DNA of 6,234 nt, taken from MGBC114844 sp910585855 (GTDB taxonomy: Bacteria > Bacillota > Clostridia > Lachnospirales > Lachnospiraceae). The DNA lies in contig CBFFYP010000130.1 in NCBI GenBank assembly GCA_965646165.1, forward strand, positions 1 to 6,234, written 5' to 3'. Shown here piece after piece: positions 1 through 6,171 of this stretch. Every line of letters begins with the position of its first letter. Positions within the stretch are counted from its first letter, which is position 1. The notes below the pieces were generated by a model that had not been told where the DNA came from, made no database searches, and saw only the letters and a list, made by a program, of their open reading frames with translations. The translations under genes and the position numbers were made by a program.

Positions 1-300
1 CTATGCAGGGTATGCAAAAAAAGGGGCGTGTTTAGCCCGGAGGATAGGGAAGAGGATGTTTTATGGTTGGTAAAATCTTTCCTTACACTTATTGTGTTTC
101 GGTTGTGGTGAGGGCGAATTGCGCCCCGGTTCGTCCGGTTGGATGAATCGAAATCAGAAGCTCTAGACTTTCTTACCGTTTGGAGCGGAGCAGGCAAAGA
201 ACAGGAGCAAATCGCCTCTTGCGTCCGGTGAAAGCCAATTTTTTCCGGCAGCATCCTATCTCCAAAAGTTGAATGAAAGATAGAAACAGGATAAGCTTAC
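1..300. other. GC-richer non-coding block, possible mobile-element backbone
   Basis: I see no convincing gene here on either strand; the longest ATG-started reading in the part I followed (63-146) is 27 codons and has no good ribosome binding site. G+C is about 51% over 1-240 by direct count, against about 22% over 301-420, so the block differs in composition from the regulator promoter beside it. Visible structure includes a 5-bp GGGCG/CGCCC hairpin (112-126), not followed by a T-run, and an 8-bp direct repeat CGTCCGGT (132-139 and 222-229). The abrupt change suggests that the sensor/transporter cassette sits next to DNA of another origin, such as the non-coding backbone of an integrative element. 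That origin is inference only. Confidence 0.45.
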
Positions 301-317
301 AAAGTTGCTTTATCCTG
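287..317. repeat. Imperfect inverted repeat (hairpin)
   Basis: CAGGATAAGC (287-296) pairs with GCTTTATCCTG (307-317), with one bulged base and a 10-base loop. No T-run follows on the plus strand, and on the minus strand only a mixed T/C-rich stretch follows, so a clean intrinsic terminator is not supported. It lies at the edge of the GC-richer block, about 145 bases before the regulator gene. It could end a transcript arriving from the left, be part of the leader of the regulator transcript, or mean nothing. Confidence 0.35.
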
Positions 318-403
318 AAAATCAAAATGTGAGGTATTTTTCTTTTTGAATATTTGTTGTATTATTATAATTAAATGTTTCTTTTTAAATAAAAGTTTGT
401 TTG

Positions 404-425
404 CTGTAACATTTTACGGACATTT
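404..425 (+). promoter_or_regulatory. Candidate response-regulator operator upstream of the two-component genes
   Basis: The stretch contains CTGTAACATTT and a second ACATTT; the two ACATTT copies (409-414 and 420-425) are 11 bases apart, about one helical turn, which is the usual spacing of direct half-sites for OmpR-family regulators. It also contains a perfect short palindrome, GTAA-CATT-TTAC (406-417). A similar CTGTGACATTT lies in front of the transporter remnant at 2231-2241, which supports control of both units by the same regulator. An AT-rich TATATTAT (432-439) just downstream could hold a -10 element. A TTGAAT (346-351) and TATAAT (366-371) pair further upstream has a spacer of only 14 bases and is a poor match. 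Confidence 0.4.
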
Positions 426-462
426 GTTTGTTATATTATGAAAAATGCACAGGAGGATGACT

Positions 463-1152
463 ATGAAACAGATTTTACTGGTAGAGGATGATGCTCTTTT
501 GAATAAAACGCTGACTTACAACCTGATTTCCGAGGGTTATAATACAACGTCAGCTTTGAATATGGATACAGCCGCTGAGCTGTTAGCTCGGACGGAATAT
601 GATCTGGTACTTTTAGATATCAACTTGCCGGACGGCAGCGGTTATGATTTATGCAGGCTTATAAAGCCGGAGTTCCCGGATACTTTGGTTATTTTTTTGA
701 CTGCTAATGATCAGGAGAGTGATCAGATACATGGTTATGAAGTGGGAGCGGTAGATTATATTACAAAGCCTTTTTCCATTGGGGCGCTGCTGCGGAAAAT
801 ACGTGCTATGTTTGCTATGATAGAGCATCATAAACCGGCAAGGGATATCTATGATGACGGCAGGTTGTTTTTAGATTTTTCGGAACAGACTGCTGTGCTG
901 AATGGGAAAACGATTGCGCTTTCTCCGATGGAGTATAAGATGCTGTATCTGTTTTGTAAAAATGCAAAACAGGTTTTGACAAGGCAGCGGCTTTTGGAAA
1001 AGCTGTGGGATGCGGAGGAAAATTTTGTGGATGAACATACCCTGACTACTTTAGTTAGCCGCATACGGGGTAAGATTGAAGCAGATGGTGATACTTATAT
1101 TAAGACAATTTATGGGATTGGATATCAATGGACAGGAGGAGAGAGAAAATGA
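463..1152 (+). CDS. OmpR/PhoB-family response regulator
   Basis: A DNA-binding response regulator of 229 residues, the normal family size, that would be phosphorylated by the kinase encoded next to it. The receiver domain (about 1-118) has the acidic pair D9/D10, the phospho-acceptor D52 in LVLLDINLPDG, the switch T80 in FLTA and K102 in YITKPF. The winged-helix output domain (about 133-226) shows the usual core, including LSPMEYKML, a helix with TTLVSRIRGKI and the final IYGIGYQW. ATGs at 445 and 457 are in frame, but AGGAGG at 451-456 lies six bases before the ATG at 463, which fixes the start there. Its stop overlaps the kinase start (ATGA at 1149-1152), so the two are translationally coupled. 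By family and context it probably controls the downstream transporter, and perhaps itself, in response to cell-envelope stress or a peptide antimicrobial; the signal cannot be read from sequence. Confidence 0.95.
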   Translation: MKQILLVEDDALLNKTLTYNLISEGYNTTSALNMDTAAELLARTEYDLVLLDINLPDGSGYDLCRLIKPEFPDTLVIFLTANDQESDQIHGYEVGAVDYITKPFSIGALLRKIRAMFAMIEHHKPARDIYDDGRLFLDFSEQTAVLNGKTIALSPMEYKMLYLFCKNAKQVLTRQRLLEKLWDAEENFVDEHTLTTLVSRIRGKIEADGDTYIKTIYGIGYQWTGGERK

Positions 1153-2183
1153 AGCTGGAACGCATTTCTGTGAAAAAGCTGTTTCTGATGATTTGCATTG
1201 GTGCAGCAGTTTCTATGCTGACAGTTTGTATGGTTCTCTTTGTTATAACAGGTGAACGATGGGTATTGATTGGCGGTGTATTGCTGACGGTTTGTGCTCT
1301 TGTCTGGATGTTTTTTCTGACTTTTGTTTTTGGAAAGAGGCTTTCTGTATTTACTAAAGAGCTGTGCAGAATAATTGATTGTATGATAAGTGGCAGTGAA
1401 GAATTGGTGCAGACTGTTGACAGTGAAACGCTTTTTGCCCGTATCAGTTATCGTCTTTCTCGTCTGTATAGTATTATGCAGGAAAATCGGCGCAAGGTGG
1501 ACGAGGAACGGCGGGAACTTCAAATGCTGGTGTCAGATATTTCTCATCAGGTAAAAATGCCAGTGAGCAATTTGAAAATGGTGGCGGATACATTGTTAGC
1601 AAAACCTGTTACGGAACAGGAGAGAAAGGAGTTTTTGCAGGGGATTCGGGATCAGACAGATAAGCTGGAATTTCTTTTTCAGGCTCTTGTAAAAACCTCT
1701 CGATTAGAAACAGGGATAATCCGGTTGGAAAAGAAAGATGGTTTATTGATTGATACGTTGGCGATTGCCTGCGGCGGTATTGTTTATGCAGCAGAGAAAA
1801 AGAATATTTCTGTAACGGTGGATTGTCCGGCGGATCTGCACTTGTCCCATGACAGTAAGTGGACGGCGGAGGCATTGTTTAATTTATTAGATAATGCAGT
1901 GAAGTATACACCGAATGGCGGAGCGATTTGTGTGTCAGTAAAGAAGTGGGAAATGTATGTGGAATTTAAAGTGACCGATACCGGCAAAGGGATTTCTGAA
2001 AGCAGTCAGGCAGCTATCTTTCGGCGTTTTTACCGGGAGGAAGATGTGCATGATGAACAGGGAGTGGGTATTGGTCTTTATCTGGCTCGTGAGATTGTTA
2101 CTCGACAGGGCGGATATATGAAAGTGACTTCAGAAGTTGGCAGGGGATCGACTTTTTCTGTTTTTTTTCCATGTAGGTGGTAG
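1149..2183 (+). CDS. Membrane histidine kinase with minimal sensor region
   Basis: A 344-residue sensor kinase partnering the overlapping response regulator. Two membrane helices (about 11-33 and 38-60) are separated by only a few residues around GERW, so there is no room for an external sensor domain. Such short-loop kinases are known to sense within the membrane, often through an associated ABC permease (the BceS-like type). The catalytic parts are all present: phospho-acceptor H133 in the H-box SHQVKMPVSNL, the N-box ALFNLLDNAVKYT with N249, the G1 box DTGKGI (277-282), the F-box FRRFYR (291-296) and the G2 box GVGIGLYLA. The start at 1149 is chosen over an in-frame ATG at 1128 because AGGAGG at 1134-1139 is nine bases before it and because of the ATGA overlap with the regulator. 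It appears intact and functional. A role in antimicrobial peptide sensing is inferred from the gene neighbourhood. Confidence 0.94.
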   Translation: MKLERISVKKLFLMICIGAAVSMLTVCMVLFVITGERWVLIGGVLLTVCALVWMFFLTFVFGKRLSVFTKELCRIIDCMISGSEELVQTVDSETLFARISYRLSRLYSIMQENRRKVDEERRELQMLVSDISHQVKMPVSNLKMVADTLLAKPVTEQERKEFLQGIRDQTDKLEFLFQALVKTSRLETGIIRLEKKDGLLIDTLAIACGGIVYAAEKKNISVTVDCPADLHLSHDSKWTAEALFNLLDNAVKYTPNGGAICVSVKKWEMYVEFKVTDTGKGISESSQAAIFRRFYREEDVHDEQGVGIGLYLAREIVTRQGGYMKVTSEVGRGSTFSVFFPCRW

Positions 2184-2290
2184 TATTTTCCCTGAATTTT
2201 TATATAAATTTTTTATTGTTTCGGATATTTCTGTGACATTTAGATTTTACAATGTCCTTATCAATTAAGAAAAAGGAGGAGTATTTGATT
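2184..2290 (+). promoter_or_regulatory. Kinase-transporter gap with candidate operator and RBS
   Basis: This 107-base gap separates the kinase stop from the transporter unit. It holds CTGTGACATTT (2231-2241), matching CTGTAACATTT upstream of the regulator gene, and a perfect 6-bp inverted repeat GACATT (2235-2240) / AATGTC (2251-2256). TTTTAC (2245-2250) is also found beside the matching site of the other promoter. I cannot assign a -35/-10 pair with good spacing. AAGGAGG at 2273-2279 serves the ATG at 2291. An A/T-only inverted repeat just after the kinase stop is too weak to call a terminator, so some transcription may run through from the kinase. Confidence 0.45.
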
Positions 2291-2371
2291 ATGACTGTAT
2301 TACAAATAATTGACTTGAGGGCAGCAGAGTTACAGGATGAGGAGGTGGCGGACTATGATTTGGCCTTTTGA
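2291..2371 (+). pseudogene. Remnant of the ABC transporter ATPase gene (internal deletion)
   Basis: After a good ribosome binding site (AAGGAGG, 2273-2279) the reading begins MTVLQIIDLR. From memory this closely resembles the usual start of ATPases that accompany this permease type (MTVLQ-IDLKK followed by the region before the Walker A motif). Homology then stops: no Walker A, Q-loop, LSGGQ signature or Walker B exists anywhere between the kinase and the permease. The frame continues for 16 further codons and ends at a TGA (2369-2371) inside the permease gene. In another frame the bases before the permease RBS read SRVTG and stop at 2338-2340, which could be the original C-terminus. The simplest reading is an internal deletion of roughly 600-700 bases that kept the start, the end and the permease signals. 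A designed short leader peptide or an assembly error is the alternative. Confidence 0.72.
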
Positions 2372-4748
2372 GAATGATACTGGTGCAGTGGAAAAGAAAT
2401 TGGCAGGCAGGAGCATGAAAGCCGACAGACGCAGGAGTCTTTTTGTGATTCTGACGATTGCTTTTGCTGTCTGTCTTATGGGAACTTTTTGTTTTATTTA
2501 TTCTGCACAGCAGATGCAGACATTAGAGCATATACAAGGGCAGTATCAGGCAGGCTGTGAAGGGATAACCTATGCGGAAATCGAGCGGCTTGTAGATACA
2601 GGAAAGTTTGAAAAATGGGGATATACTGCTGATGGAGGGACGATTCGTTATCGGGACAGTGTGCTGCATATCAGTTTTGTCAGTTCGGAGATGATTGATT
2701 TGATGAGTTATGGAAAAATCATCGGATCTTATCCACAGACTGAGAATGAACTCTGTGTGGAGCGGTCTTTTTTAAAATATTTCGGGCTTTCGGATAACGT
2801 TGGTCAGATGATAACTTTAGATCTGGGCTATGGCGAAAAAGACTATATGATAACTGGTATTTTAGAAACAGAAAATAGCAGTCGGGTATTTACTGTCTGG
2901 GTTTTTGAATCTGCTATATGTACAGAAGCAAATCCGATGCTATATGAACTGCGGTTTCGATTTGCCGGGAGTCAGGCAGCGGATACGGATCAACTGCGGA
3001 TGGATATAGAAGTATTTTTTGAGGAAATGAATATTCCTGCAGACAGAACATTTTATAGTTCAAACTATTTTGATATGATAGAAATTTATTTGGGAAGTGA
3101 TATGGAACTCTATGTTTTGGCAGTTCTAATTACTCTGGTCTGTGCGATTGTTATTTATAATATATTTTATATCTCTGTTATCGGAAAGCTGCAGGAATAT
3201 GGACGCTTAAAAGTGCTTGGGACTACATCACAGCAATTAAAGCGTATTGTAAAAAGAGAACGGCGTTTTTTAACTGCTGTAGCAATCCCTCTTGGGTTGA
3301 TTGCAGCAGCAGGTATTACATGGGCGGTTATACCCGGCTGCTGGGTTTGGTCTGACAATATCAGATATGCGTCGATTATTTCTTTTTTGACCTATACAGC
3401 AGTTTTGATTGCTACTAGGACACCTTTAAAGATGGCGGGACAGGTATCTGCTATAGAAGCAATTACAACCACTGCTTATTCACAGCAGCAAAGCCGCAGT
3501 GTTTCTAGACAGCTTCACCGTCTTTTGACGATGCCTTGTCTTGCTTGGATGAATTTTTCCCGTAACCGGAAAAAGGCGGTTGTAACAGTTATTTCTCTTA
3601 GTCTGACCGGAATTTTGTTTCTTTGTGTTTCTGCATATGCAAACTCGGTGGATGTAAAGGAGATGGCACAGTCCCAATTTGGCGACAGAAGCCAGTATCT
3701 TTTGCAATATGAAGATTATGCGGGGCAGGAGTTTATTGATATGCAGAAAGAAAATCCTTTGGGTTTGGATCTGCAAAAGGAGCTTGCTGCTATTCCCGGT
3801 GTGGATTTTATTACGGCTTATAATTTGACTTGTGTTGAAATTCCCGCTATTGGTGCGATCCCCGGAAACAGGGAAAATGAACCCTTTTTCATCAGAGGAA
3901 TTTCAGAAGAACAGATGGCGGATATGTATACAAAAGAAACGATTTTAGATGGAATTGCAGATTATCGGAAGTTGGTGGAGCAGAGGGGGATTTTGGTTTG
4001 CCCATCGAAGGATGCTCTAAAAACGATTTATAGAACCAGCTATCAGGTGGGTGATAATGTGACCGTTTCTTGTTACAATGGACAGACAAAGACATATACT
4101 GTTATGGGTATTGTTGAGGATATTCCTATTGGCAGTTCGTCACATTTCTTTATTTTGCCGGAGGAAGAATTGTCCGTGCTTTATCCAGAAATTTCTGATT
4201 TTACCGGTTATTTGAATCTTCATACAGCACAGACGGATAGGCAGATACGGCAGGCAGTATTTGATGCTGTATCAGATGAACGGATCGATATTTCTGATTT
4301 GGATGATAAAGTTTCTAATCTGACTGATGGTTTACAGCAGGAATTGAAAAGGGATTATGGTATTTTAATATTTGTTTTTGCGTTTTCGTTGATAAATCTT
4401 GCTAATACATTGATTACAAATCTTTTGTCCCGTCAGCGGGAGTTTGGTATTTTCCAGTCTGTTGGAATGAGTGATCGGCAGTTATCTAAAATGCTGTCTT
4501 TTGAGTGTCTGTATTATATTGGAATTACGTTGTTTGTTACCTTGACGGTTGGAACGGTATGCAGCGTGGCTGTATGTAGGATTTTCGATCAAATAGGTTT
4601 ATTTGGGAAGATTACTTATCATTTTCCTTTGGTGCAGGTGTTGTTGTTTGCGGCTGCACTGCTTTTGGTGCAAATGGTATTCTCTGTTTGTGCAGTTCGT
4701 TATTCGAAAAAATTCTCTCTTGTAGAGCGAATTAAAGTAATGAATTGA
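2355..4748 (+). CDS. ABC transporter permease with two FtsX domains
   Basis: A 797-residue permease, complete for its family. The start MIWPFENDT matches the typical beginning of these permeases. The ATG at 2355 is preferred over 2337 because GGAGGTGG (2341-2348) lies just before it, and the sequence from 2337 covers that RBS. Architecture: helix 1 (about 30-50), first external domain (51-250), helices 2-4 (about 252-274, 305-325, 338-355), helix 5 (about 408-428), second external domain (about 430-667), helices 6-8 (about 669-690, 718-742, 758-782). The cytoplasmic stretches YGRLKVLGTTSQQLKRIV (282-299) and REFGIFQSVGMSDRQL (695-710) are the FtsX loops that normally contact the ATPase. With eight helices and two external domains it differs from BceB, which has ten helices and one large external domain. 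Its ATPase gene is missing immediately upstream. Either it pairs with an ATPase encoded elsewhere, or it acts only as a sensor for the kinase, or it is inactive but not yet decayed. Confidence 0.93.
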   Translation: MIWPFENDTGAVEKKLAGRSMKADRRRSLFVILTIAFAVCLMGTFCFIYSAQQMQTLEHIQGQYQAGCEGITYAEIERLVDTGKFEKWGYTADGGTIRYRDSVLHISFVSSEMIDLMSYGKIIGSYPQTENELCVERSFLKYFGLSDNVGQMITLDLGYGEKDYMITGILETENSSRVFTVWVFESAICTEANPMLYELRFRFAGSQAADTDQLRMDIEVFFEEMNIPADRTFYSSNYFDMIEIYLGSDMELYVLAVLITLVCAIVIYNIFYISVIGKLQEYGRLKVLGTTSQQLKRIVKRERRFLTAVAIPLGLIAAAGITWAVIPGCWVWSDNIRYASIISFLTYTAVLIATRTPLKMAGQVSAIEAITTTAYSQQQSRSVSRQLHRLLTMPCLAWMNFSRNRKKAVVTVISLSLTGILFLCVSAYANSVDVKEMAQSQFGDRSQYLLQYEDYAGQEFIDMQKENPLGLDLQKELAAIPGVDFITAYNLTCVEIPAIGAIPGNRENEPFFIRGISEEQMADMYTKETILDGIADYRKLVEQRGILVCPSKDALKTIYRTSYQVGDNVTVSCYNGQTKTYTVMGIVEDIPIGSSSHFFILPEEELSVLYPEISDFTGYLNLHTAQTDRQIRQAVFDAVSDERIDISDLDDKVSNLTDGLQQELKRDYGILIFVFAFSLINLANTLITNLLSRQREFGIFQSVGMSDRQLSKMLSFECLYYIGITLFVTLTVGTVCSVAVCRIFDQIGLFGKITYHFPLVQVLLFAAALLLVQMVFSVCAVRYSKKFSLVERIKVMN

Positions 4749-4769
4749 TTTTGTTTGAAATGGAGTGTG

Positions 4770-4803
4770 TTTTTTTCGGCTGTGTACTTCAGAACGAAAA
4801 AAA
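4770..4803. repeat. Inverted repeat between permease and small membrane protein genes
   Basis: TTTTTTTCG (4770-4778) is exactly complementary to CGAAAAAAA (4795-4803) around a 16-base loop. The stem is nearly all A/T and no T-run follows it, so it is at best a weak terminator in either direction. It sits 22 bases after the permease stop and about 56 bases before the next gene. It may mark the end of the transporter unit or take part in processing of the transcript. Confidence 0.4.
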
Positions 4804-4859
4804 TAGTAGAGTGTTTGTTGTAGTGTTTACAATTATAAAGATTAGAATTGGAGGAAAAA

Positions 4860-5267
4860 ATGAATAAGAAAAAGTGGATTAATATCGTATCGGTTTATTC
4901 GATTATATATACAGTAATAACATTGTTAAATAGTGTTTTGTATCTTTGTAATGGGATTTATGAAGATCCAAGCGGTAATTGGCATGAATTAGATAGGGCT
5001 ATGATTCTTTTGATTGGTATAGTAACATTTGAATTGTGTATAAATTTACCTGTTAAGCCTTTAATTTTTAGATATGTGACAGCGTATATTCCATCGCAGA
5101 TGTTGGTATTTGCATATGTTTGGTTTACTGGATTGAGAGAACCTTTGGCGAAAACGGCATACAGGGATATTTGGATTAATTTTACATGTCTTTTTATATT
5201 ATTATGCGTGGTTAATGTTGTTATTGGTATTTTCAGGAAAAAGAGAAATTTAACGGGAAAAAAGTAG
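4860..5267 (+). CDS. Small four-helix membrane protein of unknown function
   Basis: A 135-residue, very hydrophobic protein. Likely membrane helices are at about 8-30, 47-65, 72-90 and 105-125, with a charged N-terminus (MNKKKW) and a basic tail (RKKRNLTGKK). A soluble, aromatic and acidic segment, NGIYEDPSGNWHELDRA (31-47), and a second polar stretch, GLREPLAKTAYRDIW (91-105), look like conserved loops. It resembles small membrane proteins found near this class of transporter locus; I think of DUF6608 but cannot verify that. GGAGG at 4850-4854 sits five bases before the ATG at 4860; the in-frame TTG at 4848 overlaps this RBS and is rejected. A TATAAA at 4834-4839 could be a -10 element with a poor -35, so it may have its own promoter or be read through from the permease. 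It may be an accessory or immunity-type protein of the locus, by position only. Confidence 0.8.
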   Translation: MNKKKWINIVSVYSIIYTVITLLNSVLYLCNGIYEDPSGNWHELDRAMILLIGIVTFELCINLPVKPLIFRYVTAYIPSQMLVFAYVWFTGLREPLAKTAYRDIWINFTCLFILLCVVNVVIGIFRKKRNLTGKK

Positions 5268-5329
5268 AAGGAATAGTAAATATTTTGAGATACATAGCTA
5301 AAGTCGGAAGGAAGGTCTGCGAAGGGTCA

Positions 5330-5572
5330 TCATTTTCCGTCAGCACTTAGGAACGGTATTGCTGTGTTTTCGTGCCTTATGTGTCCGCTATGAAAATAGA
5401 GAATGTTAAGCGCAAGCGGGCTCGTAGTAGACTTTTCTTCCGATCCAGCATAAATATCTTGATCGAAAAGAATCTGTAAGACGGGTTGATTTTGATTAGA
5501 ATTATAATAAAAAATAGTGAAAGTGATTATGACCAGAAAGCAGAAAAAGAAAAGAATAAAATTTTTTTTCAT
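5330..5572 (-). CDS. Small membrane-anchored protein of unknown function
   Basis: An 80-residue protein, convergent with the genes to its left. It begins MKKNF, followed by a strongly hydrophobic stretch (about 5-22) and then a polar, probably extracellular segment to the end (FDQDIYAGSEEKSTT at 36-50, then a part with HSGHIRHE and the end FLSADGK). C11 lies inside the hydrophobic core and does not form a lipobox, so an uncleaved anchor or a signal peptide is more likely than a lipoprotein. Support for a real gene: a purine-rich AGAAGGG (5584-5590) about 11 bases before the start, a TTGACA-17-TAACAT promoter upstream, and G+C of about 43% in its downstream half against about 14% in the DNA before it. 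I do not recognise the family. It could be a shortened form of a longer exported protein. No terminator is evident beyond its stop. Confidence 0.55.
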   Translation of the reverse strand: MKKNFILFFFCFLVIITFTIFYYNSNQNQPVLQILFDQDIYAGSEEKSTTSPLALNILYFHSGHIRHENTAIPFLSADGK

Positions 5573-5964
5573 TTGATACGTTTCCCTTCTTTTTTGATAG
5601 ATGATATTTATAAATTTTTTTGTATATTTTTGTAAGAAGTATATTATTTATGTTATAATATTTTTTAAATTTTGTCAATATAATTGTATTTGTTAGTAAT
5701 ACATTATAGTTATTATTTATATATTAAAATTTTTAGAATTACAAAAGGAGATAGTTTGTGTAGTATTTTTTATAGTGCGGCAGATAACATGGTTTTCTGG
5801 TAGTCACATGCAAAATTTCGAAAAGAAACATAATGGACAATCAAAGAATAATATAGTGAATAAAGGAAAATTGAGGGGGTTAAAAGGAATTAGGTGAAAT
5901 CAGAAAAATGGAAGGCAGATAGTTGTGGTTTGGAATGATCGGTGAGTTTATTTGAGGTGTAAAG
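5573..5964. other. AT-rich divergent region between the minus-strand gene and the recombinase fragment
   Basis: About 390 bases without a firm gene. Bases 5581-5700 are only about 14% G+C and contain the minus-strand promoter. On the plus strand TTGTAT (5684-5689) and TAGTTA (5707-5712) are 17 bases apart, but such matches are cheap in DNA this AT-rich. A good RBS-like AAGGAG (5745-5750) is followed five bases later by TTG, opening a 15-codon reading that begins MCSIFYS and stops at 5803. Another frame, from GTG 5775 or ATG 5808, stays open to 5897 (reading VRQITWFSGSHM, then a lysine/asparagine-rich part). Neither peptide is recognised. The stretch could hold a leader peptide or a decayed gene preceding the recombinase. 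Confidence 0.4.
5650..5678 (-). promoter_or_regulatory. Promoter of the minus-strand small gene
   Basis: Read on the minus strand, TTGACA (complement of 5673-5678) is a perfect -35 hexamer, followed after 17 bases by TAACAT (complement of 5650-5655), with an overlapping TATAAC two bases earlier. Transcription would begin near 5643, giving a leader of about 70 bases before the start at 5572. This is the best housekeeping-type promoter in the intergenic DNA of the window and supports expression of the 80-residue gene. Confidence 0.6.
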
Positions 5965-6171
5965 ATGAATATAAATCAGAATATTGATATATATAATGCT
6001 GATATTTATCTGCGTCTGTCGAAAGAGGATGGGGATAAGGAGGAAAGTGATAGCATTAGGAATCAGAGAGAGTTTATTTTGGAGTTTTTAAAATCTAAGG
6101 AAGATATTAATATTTATGCAGTCAGAGTGGATGATGGTTATTCCGGGGTAAATTTTGCTAGGGTTAGATAA
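5965..6171 (+). pseudogene. Large serine recombinase, N-terminal fragment only
   Basis: The 68-codon reading begins as the catalytic domain of a large serine recombinase (resolvase/invertase superfamily): YLRLSKEDG with the presumed nucleophile S19, then SDSIRNQREFI (30-38 region), then VRVDDGYSGVNFAR (53-66). Family members of this type usually continue with a proline and the DLSRFGR segment and run to about 500 or more residues. Here the similarity stops after NFAR, two more codons are read and a TAA follows at 6169-6171. No continuation is visible in the other forward frames up to the window end, so this is a truncation, not a frameshift. The start has TGAGGTG (5953-5959) five bases upstream. 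Intact relatives catalyse excision and integration of transposons and integrative elements; this fragment lacks most of the catalytic and DNA-binding parts and should be inactive. It points to a mobile element context. Confidence 0.82.

Noticed and set aside
112..126. GGGCG/CGCCC hairpin as an intrinsic terminator
   Set aside because: The stem is only 5 bp and no T-run follows on the plus strand; on the minus strand the following bases are mixed.
346..371. TTGAAT/TATAAT as the regulator promoter
   Set aside because: The spacer is only 14 bases, and such matches are frequent in this very AT-rich stretch.
445..462. Upstream in-frame ATGs at 445 and 457 as the regulator start
   Set aside because: They overlap or precede the AGGAGG at 451-456, which is correctly spaced only for the ATG at 463; starting at 463 also gives the normal MKQILLVEDD beginning.
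1128..1148. ATG at 1128 as the kinase start
   Set aside because: The AGGAGG RBS would lie inside the coding sequence, while 1149 has good spacing and the common ATGA overlap with the regulator stop.
1125..1523. Open reading of 132 codons on the minus strand
   Set aside because: It is a shadow of the kinase gene, rich in Asn/Lys/His/Thr without a recognisable domain or RBS, and lies over a clearly coding plus-strand frame.
2337..2354. ATG at 2337 as the permease start
   Set aside because: The added residues would be encoded by the RBS itself (MRRWRT); MIWPFENDT at 2355 is the family-like start.
3480..3776. Minus-strand reading of 98 codons within the permease
   Set aside because: It overlaps intact permease coding sequence, is a low-complexity translation and has no independent signals.
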